From DATKCA01 sp035544675 (GTDB taxonomy: Bacteria; Acidobacteriota; Thermoanaerobaculia; Gp7-AA8), in contig DATKCA010000249.1 in assembly GCA_035544675.1 (NCBI GenBank), positions 1 to 9,059 on the forward strand: a stretch of DNA of 9,059 nucleotides. Direction: 5' to 3'. Shown piece after piece: positions 1 to 5,757 of this stretch. Under the pieces are notes generated by a model. The model had not been told where the DNA came from and made no database searches. It worked only from the letters and a program-made list of their open reading frames with translations. Made by a program: the position numbers and the translations under genes. Every line of letters begins with the position of its first letter. Position 1 is the first letter of the stretch.

Positions 1-2063
1 ACGCTCCCCCGCCCGCCAGTCGCCTTCGCGAACGCGTCCTCGAAGCGGGTGCGGATCAGCGGGTTGGGCGGGGCGATGCGCTGGCCGGGCCGCTCCAGCA
101 CGACGAAGAGAACGCGAAATATTTTCTGGCTCGTGGCCATCGACGGCTGGCGCGGCCCCATCGCGCCGATGATCTGCTGCACGCCGACGTCGACACGCTT
201 CCCCTCCACGAAGACGTCCGGCGGCGGGTAATACTCGAGACCGAGCGGGGGATCGCTGTCGCGCAGATACCACCAGCCCGTCACCTCACCCGGCGAGGCC
301 AGCCCCATCAGATACAGCTCGTGCCATGAGTATCCATGGGCCCACTCGCCCGATCGCGGCGTCCGGAAGGTGTTGCTGCCCTGCTGGATCAGCGCGGCCC
401 CGCCCATAGCCGACGAATCGGCAGCGGTCCTGACGTTGAATGCCGCGGGCGTGTTCACGTACTGCGCGGGGTGAAATCCGAGGGGGTTCAGCGAGCGCGT
501 GTGGACGCCGTCCTCGACGATCTCGAAGTAGTACAGCCAGCGATGTCCCATCTCGTGCAGCAGCACCTGCGTCCCGTTGTCGCCGAACGCGGCTAGGTGG
601 TTCATGTTCACGAGCATCGTGGTGCGCGGGCGGCTCCTGCTCGAGAACTGCGAGATGCCGTCCACCCCCGGATTGCTGAGCATGGCGAACGCGCCGTACG
701 GCCGATGGATGATGTCGGTGAGGAACGGCGTGTACACCATGACCGCGTCGACCGTTTCGTCGCTGAAGCGGAGGTCGTCCTTGACGCGCTGCCACACGCC
801 CTCCAGATTCACGGTGGGCAGGCCATAGGATTCGACCAGCGGCCTCGACGTCTCGATCGACGTGATGGCGCTGAAGTCCGTCTCGGCCGGTTCGGGAACG
901 GGGCCGAGGTCGGCCACGGTCTCGAGGGAGTCGGCGCTCTGCATGGCCGATGTGTGCACCCACAATTTCACCGTCCGCGACTCCAGCGCCAGCAGCTCCT
1001 CGATCACCAGGATGGTGATGCGCGAGCCGTCGATGCGGACCCCGCCCGGGTTCGTGAGGTCGGCGCCGCGGGGAACACGGAGCAGCAGCGACTCGGGCCG
1101 CACCAGCAGCTCCACGCGGTTGATCGAGTCGCCGATGAAGAACAGGTACGAGGCCTCCGGATGCAGCTTCTCCCGGTCGATGGGCGCGGCGAGATCGATC
1201 CGAAGCTCGAGCATGCTCGATCCGTCGATCCGCGAGAGCTGCGCACGGACGATGTCCAGCATCCCGGCGGACTCGCCGAAAGTCGCAGAGACGTCGCCGG
1301 CCGGATCGCTGGCGGTCACGATGGCCGTGCGCCGCGAGAGCCACGCGTCCGGCTCGCCGGTGGTCAGGACCACGCCGCCCCAGGCCACGTTCCTGACGCG
1401 CTTGTACGAGAAACGGATGTCGCCGGTGGAGAACAGCACCGCCTGGAAGTCGTAGTCGACCACCCCCGGGCTCTGCATGCGCCACGTGATCGTCAGCGTC
1501 GAGCTGGTCTCCCGGTACAGCACGTCCGGACGGCTGCCCGGAGACCCGAGATAGTCGTAGAGCGGCGAGATCAGCGGCGTCCGCGACGTCAGCATCTCGA
1601 ACGCCACGAACGGCGCCTCGGGGATCGACGGAGTGTCGCTGAAGTGGATGCCCCGCGTCGCGGAGAACGTCAGAGTCTCATACGTTCTCGCGCCGAAGGG
1701 AAAAACGAAGTTCGAGAGCCGCAGCGACTTCGTGTTCGACTCCCGGCCGAACGAGACGAGGACATCGCCGACGTTGGCGTCGTAGAGGAGCGGCTCACGG
1801 GTCACGGCGAACGTCGAGGCGTCGCGGCGCTTGAAGAAGAGCGAGATCCCCTCGAGGTCGGCCGGATCGTCGAACGGTACCGTCGTCTCGTCGGCCGGCA
1901 CGACGATGAAGTCGTTCTCGATGCGCGACGATTGTGTGGCCATGACACTGTGCCGGCTCCGCGCCCGGACCATCTCGCCGACGTTGCGCGCTTCGCGGTC
2001 CACTGCCACACTGCTGCCGCAGGTGAACTGAGCGACGACGGCGAAGACTCCGAGAGCGATCAT
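1..2063 (-). CDS. Secreted zinc metalloprotease (HExxH), 3' end cut by window edge
   Basis: About 687 residues are visible, in a frame open to the left edge. The zinc-protease motif HEMGHRW lies at residues 503-509 (His503, Glu504, His507). It is followed by SSAMGGAALIQQGSNTF and, from residue 574, WAHGYSWHELYLMGL. I recognise this order (HExxHRW, an S-x-MGG segment, then a YS-x-x-(D/E)LYLMGL segment) from uncharacterised secreted zincin-like proteins of soil bacteria. Either His576 or His581 could be a further zinc ligand; I cannot tell which. Residues 2-13 are hydrophobic (IALGVFAVVAQF) with a possible signal-peptidase site after Ala20, but the usual basic n-region is missing. The roughly 480 residues before the catalytic part look beta-rich, and I recognise no named domain there. 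The start is forced: ATG at 2063 is the only start codon after the in-frame stop at 2115-2117. A GGAA ribosome-binding site lies 6 nt upstream. The substrate is unknown. Confidence 0.85.
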   Translation of the reverse strand, partial: MIALGVFAVVAQFTCGSSVAVDREARNVGEMVRARSRHSVMATQSSRIENDFIVVPADETTVPFDDPADLEGISLFFKRRDASTFAVTREPLLYDANVGDVLVSFGRESNTKSLRLSNFVFPFGARTYETLTFSATRGIHFSDTPSIPEAPFVAFEMLTSRTPLISPLYDYLGSPGSRPDVLYRETSSTLTITWRMQSPGVVDYDFQAVLFSTGDIRFSYKRVRNVAWGGVVLTTGEPDAWLSRRTAIVTASDPAGDVSATFGESAGMLDIVRAQLSRIDGSSMLELRIDLAAPIDREKLHPEASYLFFIGDSINRVELLVRPESLLLRVPRGADLTNPGGVRIDGSRITILVIEELLALESRTVKLWVHTSAMQSADSLETVADLGPVPEPAETDFSAITSIETSRPLVESYGLPTVNLEGVWQRVKDDLRFSDETVDAVMVYTPFLTDIIHRPYGAFAMLSNPGVDGISQFSSRSRPRTTMLVNMNHLAAFGDNGTQVLLHEMGHRWLYYFEIVEDGVHTRSLNPLGFHPAQYVNTPAAFNVRTAADSSAMGGAALIQQGSNTFRTPRSGEWAHGYSWHELYLMGLASPGEVTGWWYLRDSDPPLGLEYYPPPDVFVEGKRVDVGVQQIIGAMGPRQPSMATSQKIFRVLFVVLERPGQRIAPPNPLIRTRFEDAFAKATGGRGS

Positions 2064-2073
2064 GGTGGTTTCC
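2061..2073. promoter_or_regulatory. Overlapping divergent start codons (CATG) with ribosome-binding sites
   Basis: The tetramer CATG at 2061-2064 supplies the ATG of tag on plus (2062-2064) and the ATG of the metalloprotease on minus (2063-2061). Each ribosome-binding site therefore lies inside or next to the other coding sequence: GAGAG at 2052-2056 for tag, and GGAA (minus, 2073-2070) for the protease. Promoters for both genes must sit within the opposite reading frame. An AT-rich patch at 2074-2083 (GATATTAAAC) could be a -10-like element for the minus transcript, which would then have almost no leader; this last point is speculative. Confidence 0.5.
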
Positions 2074-2601
2074 GATATTAAACGTTGCGCCTGGGCGGGA
2101 TCCGACCCTGAGTATCAGCGATATCACGATACGGAATGGGGGTTCCCCGTCACAAATGACCGCCGGCTGTTCGAGAAAATCGTGCTGGAGGGGTTCCAGG
2201 CCGGGCTGAGCTGGCTGACCATCCTTCGGAAACGGGAGAACTTCCGCCTGGCCTTCGCGAATTTCGAGCCGGCCGCGGTCGCCAGGTTCGGCCGGCGCGA
2301 GGTCAACCGCCTCCTCGGCGACGCCGGCATCGTCCGCCACCGCGGCAAGATCGAGGCGGCGATCCATAACGCCAGCCGCGCCCTGGAGCTGATCGAAGAG
2401 CAGGGATCGCTCTCGGCGTACTTCTGGAAGTGGAAGGACGCAACCGCGCTGGCGCGCGACCTGAGGAGCCGCGGCTGGCGCTTCGTCGGCCCCACCACGG
2501 TTCTCTCATTCATGCAGGCCATGGGGCTGCGGAACGATCACGAGCGCGGCTGTCACGTGCGGGAAAAGGCGGAGAGGGAGAGGGGGGCGGGGGGAGGATG
2601 A
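2062..2601 (+). CDS. tag: DNA-3-methyladenine glycosylase I
   Basis: Cytoplasmic base-excision repair enzyme that removes 3-methyladenine from alkylated DNA. The 179-residue product matches Tag almost from its start: RCAWAGSDPEYQRYHDTEWG, LEGFQAGLSW, ILRKREN, GIVRHRGKI, FVGPTTVLSFMQA and NDHERGC. The structural zinc site is complete (Cys9, His22, His160, Cys164), and the catalytic-site glutamate is Glu43 in LEGFQAGLSW. Between FWKW (121-124) and RDLRSRGW (132-139) the protein is about 20 residues shorter than E. coli Tag, which has a loop there. The C-terminal 15 residues (AERERGAGGG at the end) are a low-complexity tail from a purine-rich stretch with two GGGGGG runs. The start at 2062 puts the first zinc cysteine at residue 9, close to its usual position, and a GAGAG ribosome-binding site (2052-2056) precedes it. 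The start codon overlaps that of the divergent protease by two bases. Confidence 0.95.
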   Translation: MVVSDIKRCAWAGSDPEYQRYHDTEWGFPVTNDRRLFEKIVLEGFQAGLSWLTILRKRENFRLAFANFEPAAVARFGRREVNRLLGDAGIVRHRGKIEAAIHNASRALELIEEQGSLSAYFWKWKDATALARDLRSRGWRFVGPTTVLSFMQAMGLRNDHERGCHVREKAERERGAGGG

Positions 2602-2640
2602 GCGTTCTGGTTCGAGCGTTCAATCACTCATTCATTTGAA

Positions 2641-2702
2641 GGATGAAGGATGAAGGATGAAGGATGAAGGATGAACGCAAAGAATGAACGATGAACGATG
2701 AA
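2641..2702 (+). repeat. Tandem heptamer array (GGATGAA), left arm
   Basis: Five exact tandem copies of GGATGAA fill 2641-2675. After a CGCAA break come three degenerate copies: GAATGAA (2682-2688), CGATGAA (2689-2695) and CGATGAA (2696-2702). The unit length of 7 is not a multiple of 3, so the array is not protein-coding in a constant frame; it puts TGA into all three frames within 21 bases. It begins 39 bases after the tag stop codon, and that stop itself sits in a near-unit (GGATGAG, 2596-2602). Confidence 0.95.
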
Positions 2703-2755
2703 GCATTGCTCGTCCAACCATGATCCCTATTCACGTTCAACATTCAGTCTTCACT

Positions 2756-2817
2756 TTCATCCTTCATCCTTCATCCTTCATCCTTCATCCTTCATCCTTT
2801 GCCTTCATCCTTCATCC
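2756..2817 (-). repeat. Tandem heptamer array (TTCATCC), right arm, inverted to the left array
   Basis: Six exact copies of TTCATCC (the reverse complement of GGATGAA) fill 2756-2797. A TTTGCC interruption at 2798-2803 follows, then two more exact copies at 2804-2817. Further toward the synthetase gene, 2862-2882 holds a related degenerate run: GTTCCCC, GTTCCCC, GTTCATC. On the minus strand all variants fit the pattern (G/C)G(A/G)(T/G)GAA. The stop codon of the synthetase (2878-2880) lies inside the last of these units. Confidence 0.95.
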
Positions 2818-2877
2818 TTCAAACCAGCGTGCTGGAGTGATCGAAACGCTCGAGCCAGACCGTTCCCCGTTCCCCGT

Positions 2878-4230
2878 TCATCGTTCCAGAAGGTGTTTCT
2901 GCGCTTTCCCCAGCGCCGTCCGCGGAATCGCCTCCACCGCCACGAACCGGCGCGGCACCTTGAACGACGCCAGCTGCTCGCGGCAGACGCGCTCGAGCTG
3001 CGCCGGATCGAACTCGCCGGCCAGGTATGCGACAGGGACCTGGCCGCGGATCGGGTCCGCCGCTCCGACCACGGCCGCCTCCCTCACGCCCGGCTGCGCG
3101 AGCAGCAGCTCCTCGATCTCGCGCGGATAGATGTTGTAGCCGCCTGAGATGATCAACTCGCTCGTTCGACCGAGGAGTGTGTAGTAGCCGTCGTCGGAGA
3201 CCGAGGCGAGGTCGCCGGTCCGGAAATAGCCGTCGCTCGTGAACGCGGCAGCCGTCGCCTCCGGTCGATTCCAGTAGCCGGCGAAAACGTTCGGGCCGCG
3301 AACCAGCAACTCGCCGTCTTCGATCCGCACCGAGACTCCCGGCAGCGGAAACCCGACGCTTCCGGCGCGGCGCTCGCCCCCGTACGGGTTGCTGAGGTTC
3401 ATGAACGTCTCGGTCATGCCGTAGCGCTCCAGGATGGTGTGGCCGAAACGCTCGCGGAACTGCTCGAAAACCTGCGTTGGTAACGGAGCGGAGCCGCTGA
3501 CGAAGAGCCGCATCCGGGCCGCGATCTCCGGCGTAGCGTCGAGCAGCCGGATGTACATCGCCGGTACGCCGAAGAAGAGCGTCGGCTGGAAATCGAGGAA
3601 CTGGCCGGACGCGGTACGGTGGTCGAAACGCTCGAGCAGCCGCATGCGGCAGCCCGAGAGCAGCCAGCAGTGCAGACCGTTGCCGAGGGCGTGGATGTGG
3701 AAGAGGGGCAGAGCGAGGAGGAAGCGGTCGGCCGATGTGATCTGCCAGCACGCCACGAGGTTCACGGCGTTCGCGGCGAAGTTGTTGTGCGTGAGCACGG
3801 CGCCCTTCGAGGCTCCGGTCGTGCCCGAGGTATAGATGATGGCGGCAGGGTCGTGGCCGTCGAGCGGGACATGGGGGCGTTCTTCCGTGGTGCCGGTCAG
3901 GCTTTCCAGGTCATTGGCGGTGATGAGCATGCGCGGGGCCGCGTCACCTGTGATGTGCGCGATCTCCCGCTCGCGGTAGAGGATGTTGATCGGGACGAAG
4001 ATCACTCCGAGCTTGATGCAGGCCAGAAAGAGGTCGATGAGCTCGACGCGGTTCGCCAGGTAGACGCAGAGCCGGTCGCCTTTGACGAAGCCACGGGCGG
4101 TGAGCGCGTGCGCGACGCGGTTGCTGCGCCGCTCCAGGTCGCCGAATGTGAGACGCTGGCCGCCCCACTCCAGCGCCACCTCGTCCCGGCGGCCGGTCAG
4201 CGACCCATCGAGAAGCTGCACGAGGTTCAT
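2878..4230 (-). CDS. AMP-dependent acyl-CoA synthetase, malonyl-CoA synthetase (MatB)-like
   Basis: ANL-superfamily ligase: ATP plus a carboxylate gives an acyl-adenylate, then the acyl-CoA, in the cytoplasm. The 450 residues contain the P-loop YTSGTTGASKG (133-143), the adenine-binding motif YGMTET (270-275), RTGD (337-340), the hinge segment GRTSELIISGGYNIYPREIE (355-374) and the C-terminal catalytic lysine region PRTALGK (436-442, Lys442). The stretches ALPLFHIHALGNG, SGSAPLP, MNLSNPYGGERRAGSVGFPLPG and RGPNVFAGYW resemble malonyl/methylmalonyl-CoA synthetases (MatB, ACSF3) more than long-chain or acetyl enzymes. A short- or medium-chain fatty acid remains possible, so I give no symbol. 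The length is slightly below the usual 500 or so, mainly through a compact N-terminal region. No malonate decarboxylase or transporter adjoins it. Its TGA stop falls in a heptamer-repeat unit. The start lies 23 bases from the divergent aldolase start, and no strong ribosome-binding site is visible. Confidence 0.88.
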   Translation of the reverse strand: MNLVQLLDGSLTGRRDEVALEWGGQRLTFGDLERRSNRVAHALTARGFVKGDRLCVYLANRVELIDLFLACIKLGVIFVPINILYREREIAHITGDAAPRMLITANDLESLTGTTEERPHVPLDGHDPAAIIYTSGTTGASKGAVLTHNNFAANAVNLVACWQITSADRFLLALPLFHIHALGNGLHCWLLSGCRMRLLERFDHRTASGQFLDFQPTLFFGVPAMYIRLLDATPEIAARMRLFVSGSAPLPTQVFEQFRERFGHTILERYGMTETFMNLSNPYGGERRAGSVGFPLPGVSVRIEDGELLVRGPNVFAGYWNRPEATAAAFTSDGYFRTGDLASVSDDGYYTLLGRTSELIISGGYNIYPREIEELLLAQPGVREAAVVGAADPIRGQVPVAYLAGEFDPAQLERVCREQLASFKVPRRFVAVEAIPRTALGKAQKHLLER

Positions 4231-4253
4231 CGCGCCGATGTTAGCCTCATCGC

Positions 4254-4853
4254 ATGTTCGAGGAAGCGCGCCGGGACGTCTGGACGCATGCGCGAAAGAT
4301 GTGGGAGGCCGGCCTCGTCACCGGTTCGGCGGGCAACGTCAGCCGCCGCGCCGGAGAGGGGCACATCGCCATCACGCCCACGTCGGTCGCGTACGACGTG
4401 CTCTCCCCCGAGCAGATCGTGATCGTGGAGCTGGAGAGCGGCCGGGCGGTGGAGACGTCCGTCGCTCCGTCGTACGAATTGCCGATGCATCTCGTCGTCT
4501 ACCGCAGGCGGCCCGACATCAGCGCAATCGTCCACACGCACGCGCCGTTCGTCACGACGCTGTCGGTGCTGCGGCGCCCGCTTCCGCCGGTCATCGACGA
4601 GATGATCGTGCTCTTCGGCGGGACGATTCCGGTGACCGGGTACGCATTGACCGGAACGGCAGACGTCGGCGAGAACGTCGTCAATGCGCTGGGGGACGGA
4701 GGCGCGGTGATCCTGGCCAGCCACGGGAACGTGTGCGTGGCGGGCGATCTGCCGCGCGCGTTGCACCTGGCGATGGCCATGGAGGCCGGCGCGCGCGTCT
4801 ACGTTCAGGCGCTGGCCATCGGCCAGCCGGTCGAGCTCAAGACGGCCCGGTAG
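4254..4853 (+). CDS. Class II aldolase/adducin family protein, L-fuculose-phosphate aldolase-like
   Basis: Zinc-dependent cytoplasmic aldolase of the FucA/AraD/RhaD type, which cleaves or isomerises sugar phosphates to give dihydroxyacetone phosphate plus an aldehyde, or an epimer. The 199 residues include the phosphate-binding GSAGNVSRR (24-32), TPTS (41-44), and the catalytic glutamate in SYELPMH (Glu75). The zinc histidines are His94 and His96 in VHTHAPF and His157 in ASHGNV. Length and motif order match FucA (about 215 residues), but substrate specificity cannot be read from sequence; methylthioribulose-phosphate dehydratase and other family members remain possible. No sugar kinase or isomerase adjoins it. 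The ATG at 4254 is the only plausible start and has no clear Shine-Dalgarno. Its last 17 bases overlap the 3' end of the convergent rhodanese if that gene is read through its TGA. Confidence 0.88.
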   Translation: MFEEARRDVWTHARKMWEAGLVTGSAGNVSRRAGEGHIAITPTSVAYDVLSPEQIVIVELESGRAVETSVAPSYELPMHLVVYRRRPDISAIVHTHAPFVTTLSVLRRPLPPVIDEMIVLFGGTIPVTGYALTGTADVGENVVNALGDGGAVILASHGNVCVAGDLPRALHLAMAMEAGARVYVQALAIGQPVELKTAR

Positions 4854-5376
4854 CGACCGCTCCACCCTGCCGCTTCCACTCGTCCATTCCGCCGCGGAGA
4901 GCGGACGCGTTCGTGATTCCACCGCGCTGAAGGATGAGCACCGCACCGGCGCTCGTTTCTTCGGCCGGTCACGTACAGTACGTGACGATCGGCTTGTCTT
5001 TGGGGATGTACGCGATCTCGCCCTGGATGCGCGTCATCGGAATGTGCAGCGCGCCCGGGATGTGCTCTCTGACGTAGGAGTCCATGTCGCGCACGTCGAT
5101 GACGGTGACGGCGCCGCTCGCGACCTGCTGCTTGAGTTGCGCGACTTCTGCGCGGGCCACCGTCGCGGCCTCGTCGGCCTGAGGCGGTGGCGGCGCGGCA
5201 GTCTGCGTGATCGGGACCGGCTCAGGCATCGCCGGCGTCGTGGTCGGAGCCTGCATCGACCGCGTCACCGCCCACCCGACCAGCGCAGCGACGGCGATCC
5301 CCCCGCCGATCAGAACGACCATCGGGCCGGTGGAAGAAGGCTGTGTATGATGCCGATCCTGTTTTCTCGTGCTCAT
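4837..5376 (-). CDS. Membrane-anchored rhodanese, candidate selenoprotein with in-frame TGA (Sec136)
   Basis: Rhodaneses carry sulfur (or selenium) as a persulfide on an active-site cysteine. Read through one TGA (4969-4971), the protein has 179 residues: a short basic N-terminus, a membrane helix at about 18-37, a Pro/Thr-rich linker (43-66), then a rhodanese domain at about 75-175 facing outward. Its motifs are VIDVRDMDSYVREHIPGALHIP (split across 92-113), the active-site loop YCT-TGA-PAEETSA (133-142) and the closing RGGMDEWKRQGG (161-172). As I remember the family, a subset has Cys-x-Cys-Pro-x-Glu in this loop, so the TGA replaces the second Cys. If TGA were a stop, the protein would end one residue after its catalytic Cys134 and lack the last third of the fold. 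The frame after the TGA stays open for 43 codons to a TGA at 4837-4839. The ATG at 5376 (MSTRKQ) gives a sensible anchor. It is divergent from modE with 21 bases between starts. Alternatives are a recent nonsense mutation or a sequencing error. Confidence 0.75.
4936..4954 (-). promoter_or_regulatory. Candidate bacterial SECIS element downstream of the in-frame TGA
   Basis: On the minus strand GAGCGCC (4954-4948) pairs with GGTGCTC (4942-4936) over 7 consecutive base pairs, one of them G-U, enclosing the 5-base loop GGTGC (4947-4943). The apical loop starts 21 nt after the TGA. Known bacterial SECIS hairpins lie within the coding region just after the UGA, have a small apical loop with G among its first two bases, and place that loop about 16-37 nt from the UGA; this hairpin meets each criterion. 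A competing weaker pairing exists (CCGGC at 4968-4964 with GCCGG at 4950-4946). In GC-rich DNA small stems occur by chance, so the weight comes from its position together with the conserved reading frame. Confidence 0.6.
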
Positions 5377-5397
5377 GTCCCGCCTAAGCGTACCAGA

Positions 5398-5745
5398 ATG
5401 AGACACGACATCCGCTTCCGCATTCGCGTCGTTCGCGAGGACGGCTCCATCGTGATGGGGCCGGGCAAAGCCGACCTGCTGGAAGCCATCGAGGACACCG
5501 GATCGATCCGCGCCAGCGCCGAAGAGCTCGGCATGTCGTACATGCGCGCCTGGACGCTCGTGCGCACGATGAACCACGGCTTCACCGCTCCGCTCGTGGA
5601 ACGCGTCCGCGGCGGCTCGGAACAGGGCGGCGCAACTCTGACCAGGCTCGGCCGGAGCGTGCTCCGCTCCTACCGCTCCATGGAGAGAAAGGCCCGCACC
5701 GCCGTGGGGAAGGAATGGCGCAGCCTGAGACGATATACTCGATGA
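5398..5745 (+). CDS. ModE-like winged-helix regulator, DNA-binding domain only
   Basis: The 115 residues match the N-terminal LysR-like winged-helix domain of ModE: MGPGKADLLEAIEDTGSIRASAEELGMSYMRAWTLV (split across 20-55) and the wing LVERVRGGSEQGGATLTRLG (66-85). ModE binds operators of molybdate uptake and molybdenum-cofactor genes. The C-terminal molybdate-sensing MOP domains of E. coli ModE are absent, so this protein either does not sense molybdate itself or uses a partner; single-domain ModE relatives of this kind are common. The ATG at 5398 gives the standard length. The frame runs further upstream but would antisense-overlap the rhodanese. It ends 12 bases before modA, consistent with cotranscription, and a ModE-type inverted repeat spans its final codons. 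Confidence 0.87.
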   Translation: MRHDIRFRIRVVREDGSIVMGPGKADLLEAIEDTGSIRASAEELGMSYMRAWTLVRTMNHGFTAPLVERVRGGSEQGGATLTRLGRSVLRSYRSMERKARTAVGKEWRSLRRYTR

Positions 5746-5754
5746 AATAGATCG
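5731..5754. promoter_or_regulatory. Candidate ModE operator upstream of modA
   Basis: An imperfect palindrome has half-sites CGATATA (5731-5737) and TAGATCG (5748-5754) with 10 bases between them, 24 bases from CG to CG. ModE operators have the form CG-n-TATA ... TATA-n-CG; the left half fits exactly and the right half differs at one base. It overlaps the last codons of the modE-like gene and ends 3 bases before the modA ATG, so bound protein would block an internal promoter or transcription and translation of modABC. A nested CTCGAT/ATCGAG repeat (5738-5743, 5751-5756) is also present. No promoter is clear. Confidence 0.4.
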
Positions 5755-5757
5755 AGC

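Larger units (their letters stand above)
2641..2817. terminator. Possible bidirectional terminator formed by the inverted heptamer arrays
   Basis: The five exact units at 2641-2675 can pair with any five of the six exact units at 2756-2797, giving a 35-bp perfect stem around a loop of roughly 80 bases, in several registers. It lies between two convergent genes, in a 276-base gap (2602-2877) that holds no credible gene. Transcripts from either side would form the same hairpin. There is no canonical GC stem plus U-tract, so intrinsic termination is only inferred. It could equally be a neutral minisatellite that settled in a permissive convergent gap. Confidence 0.35.

Noticed and set aside
286..1485. 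A 399-residue minus-strand open frame
   Set aside because: Out of frame with the metalloprotease on the same strand, Arg-rich and without motifs.
597..2081. A 494-residue plus-strand open frame
   Set aside because: Arg/His-rich composition with no recognisable motif, antisense to the metalloprotease, which has a clear HExxH motif; a GC-driven shadow.
2641..2817. CRISPR array
   Set aside because: Units are 7 bases and contiguous, with no spacers and no cas genes.
2698..3147. An open frame with repeated HPSSFIL residues
   Set aside because: It is only the translation of the heptamer array running on into antisense of the synthetase.
4228..4252. CATCG-CGC-CGATG inverted repeat plus another CATCG in the divergent gap, as an operator
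   Set aside because: Arms of only 5 bases in GC-rich sequence overlapping a start codon; no regulator nearby to support it.
4227..4946. A 239-residue minus-strand open frame antisense to the aldolase
   Set aside because: Out of frame with the rhodanese continuation and antisense to a gene with complete zinc and catalytic residues.
4969..5376. Rhodanese as a truncated pseudogene of 135 residues
   Set aside because: The frame after the TGA is intact for 43 codons, completes the domain and carries a SECIS-like hairpin, so recoding explains more. A fresh nonsense mutation cannot be fully excluded.
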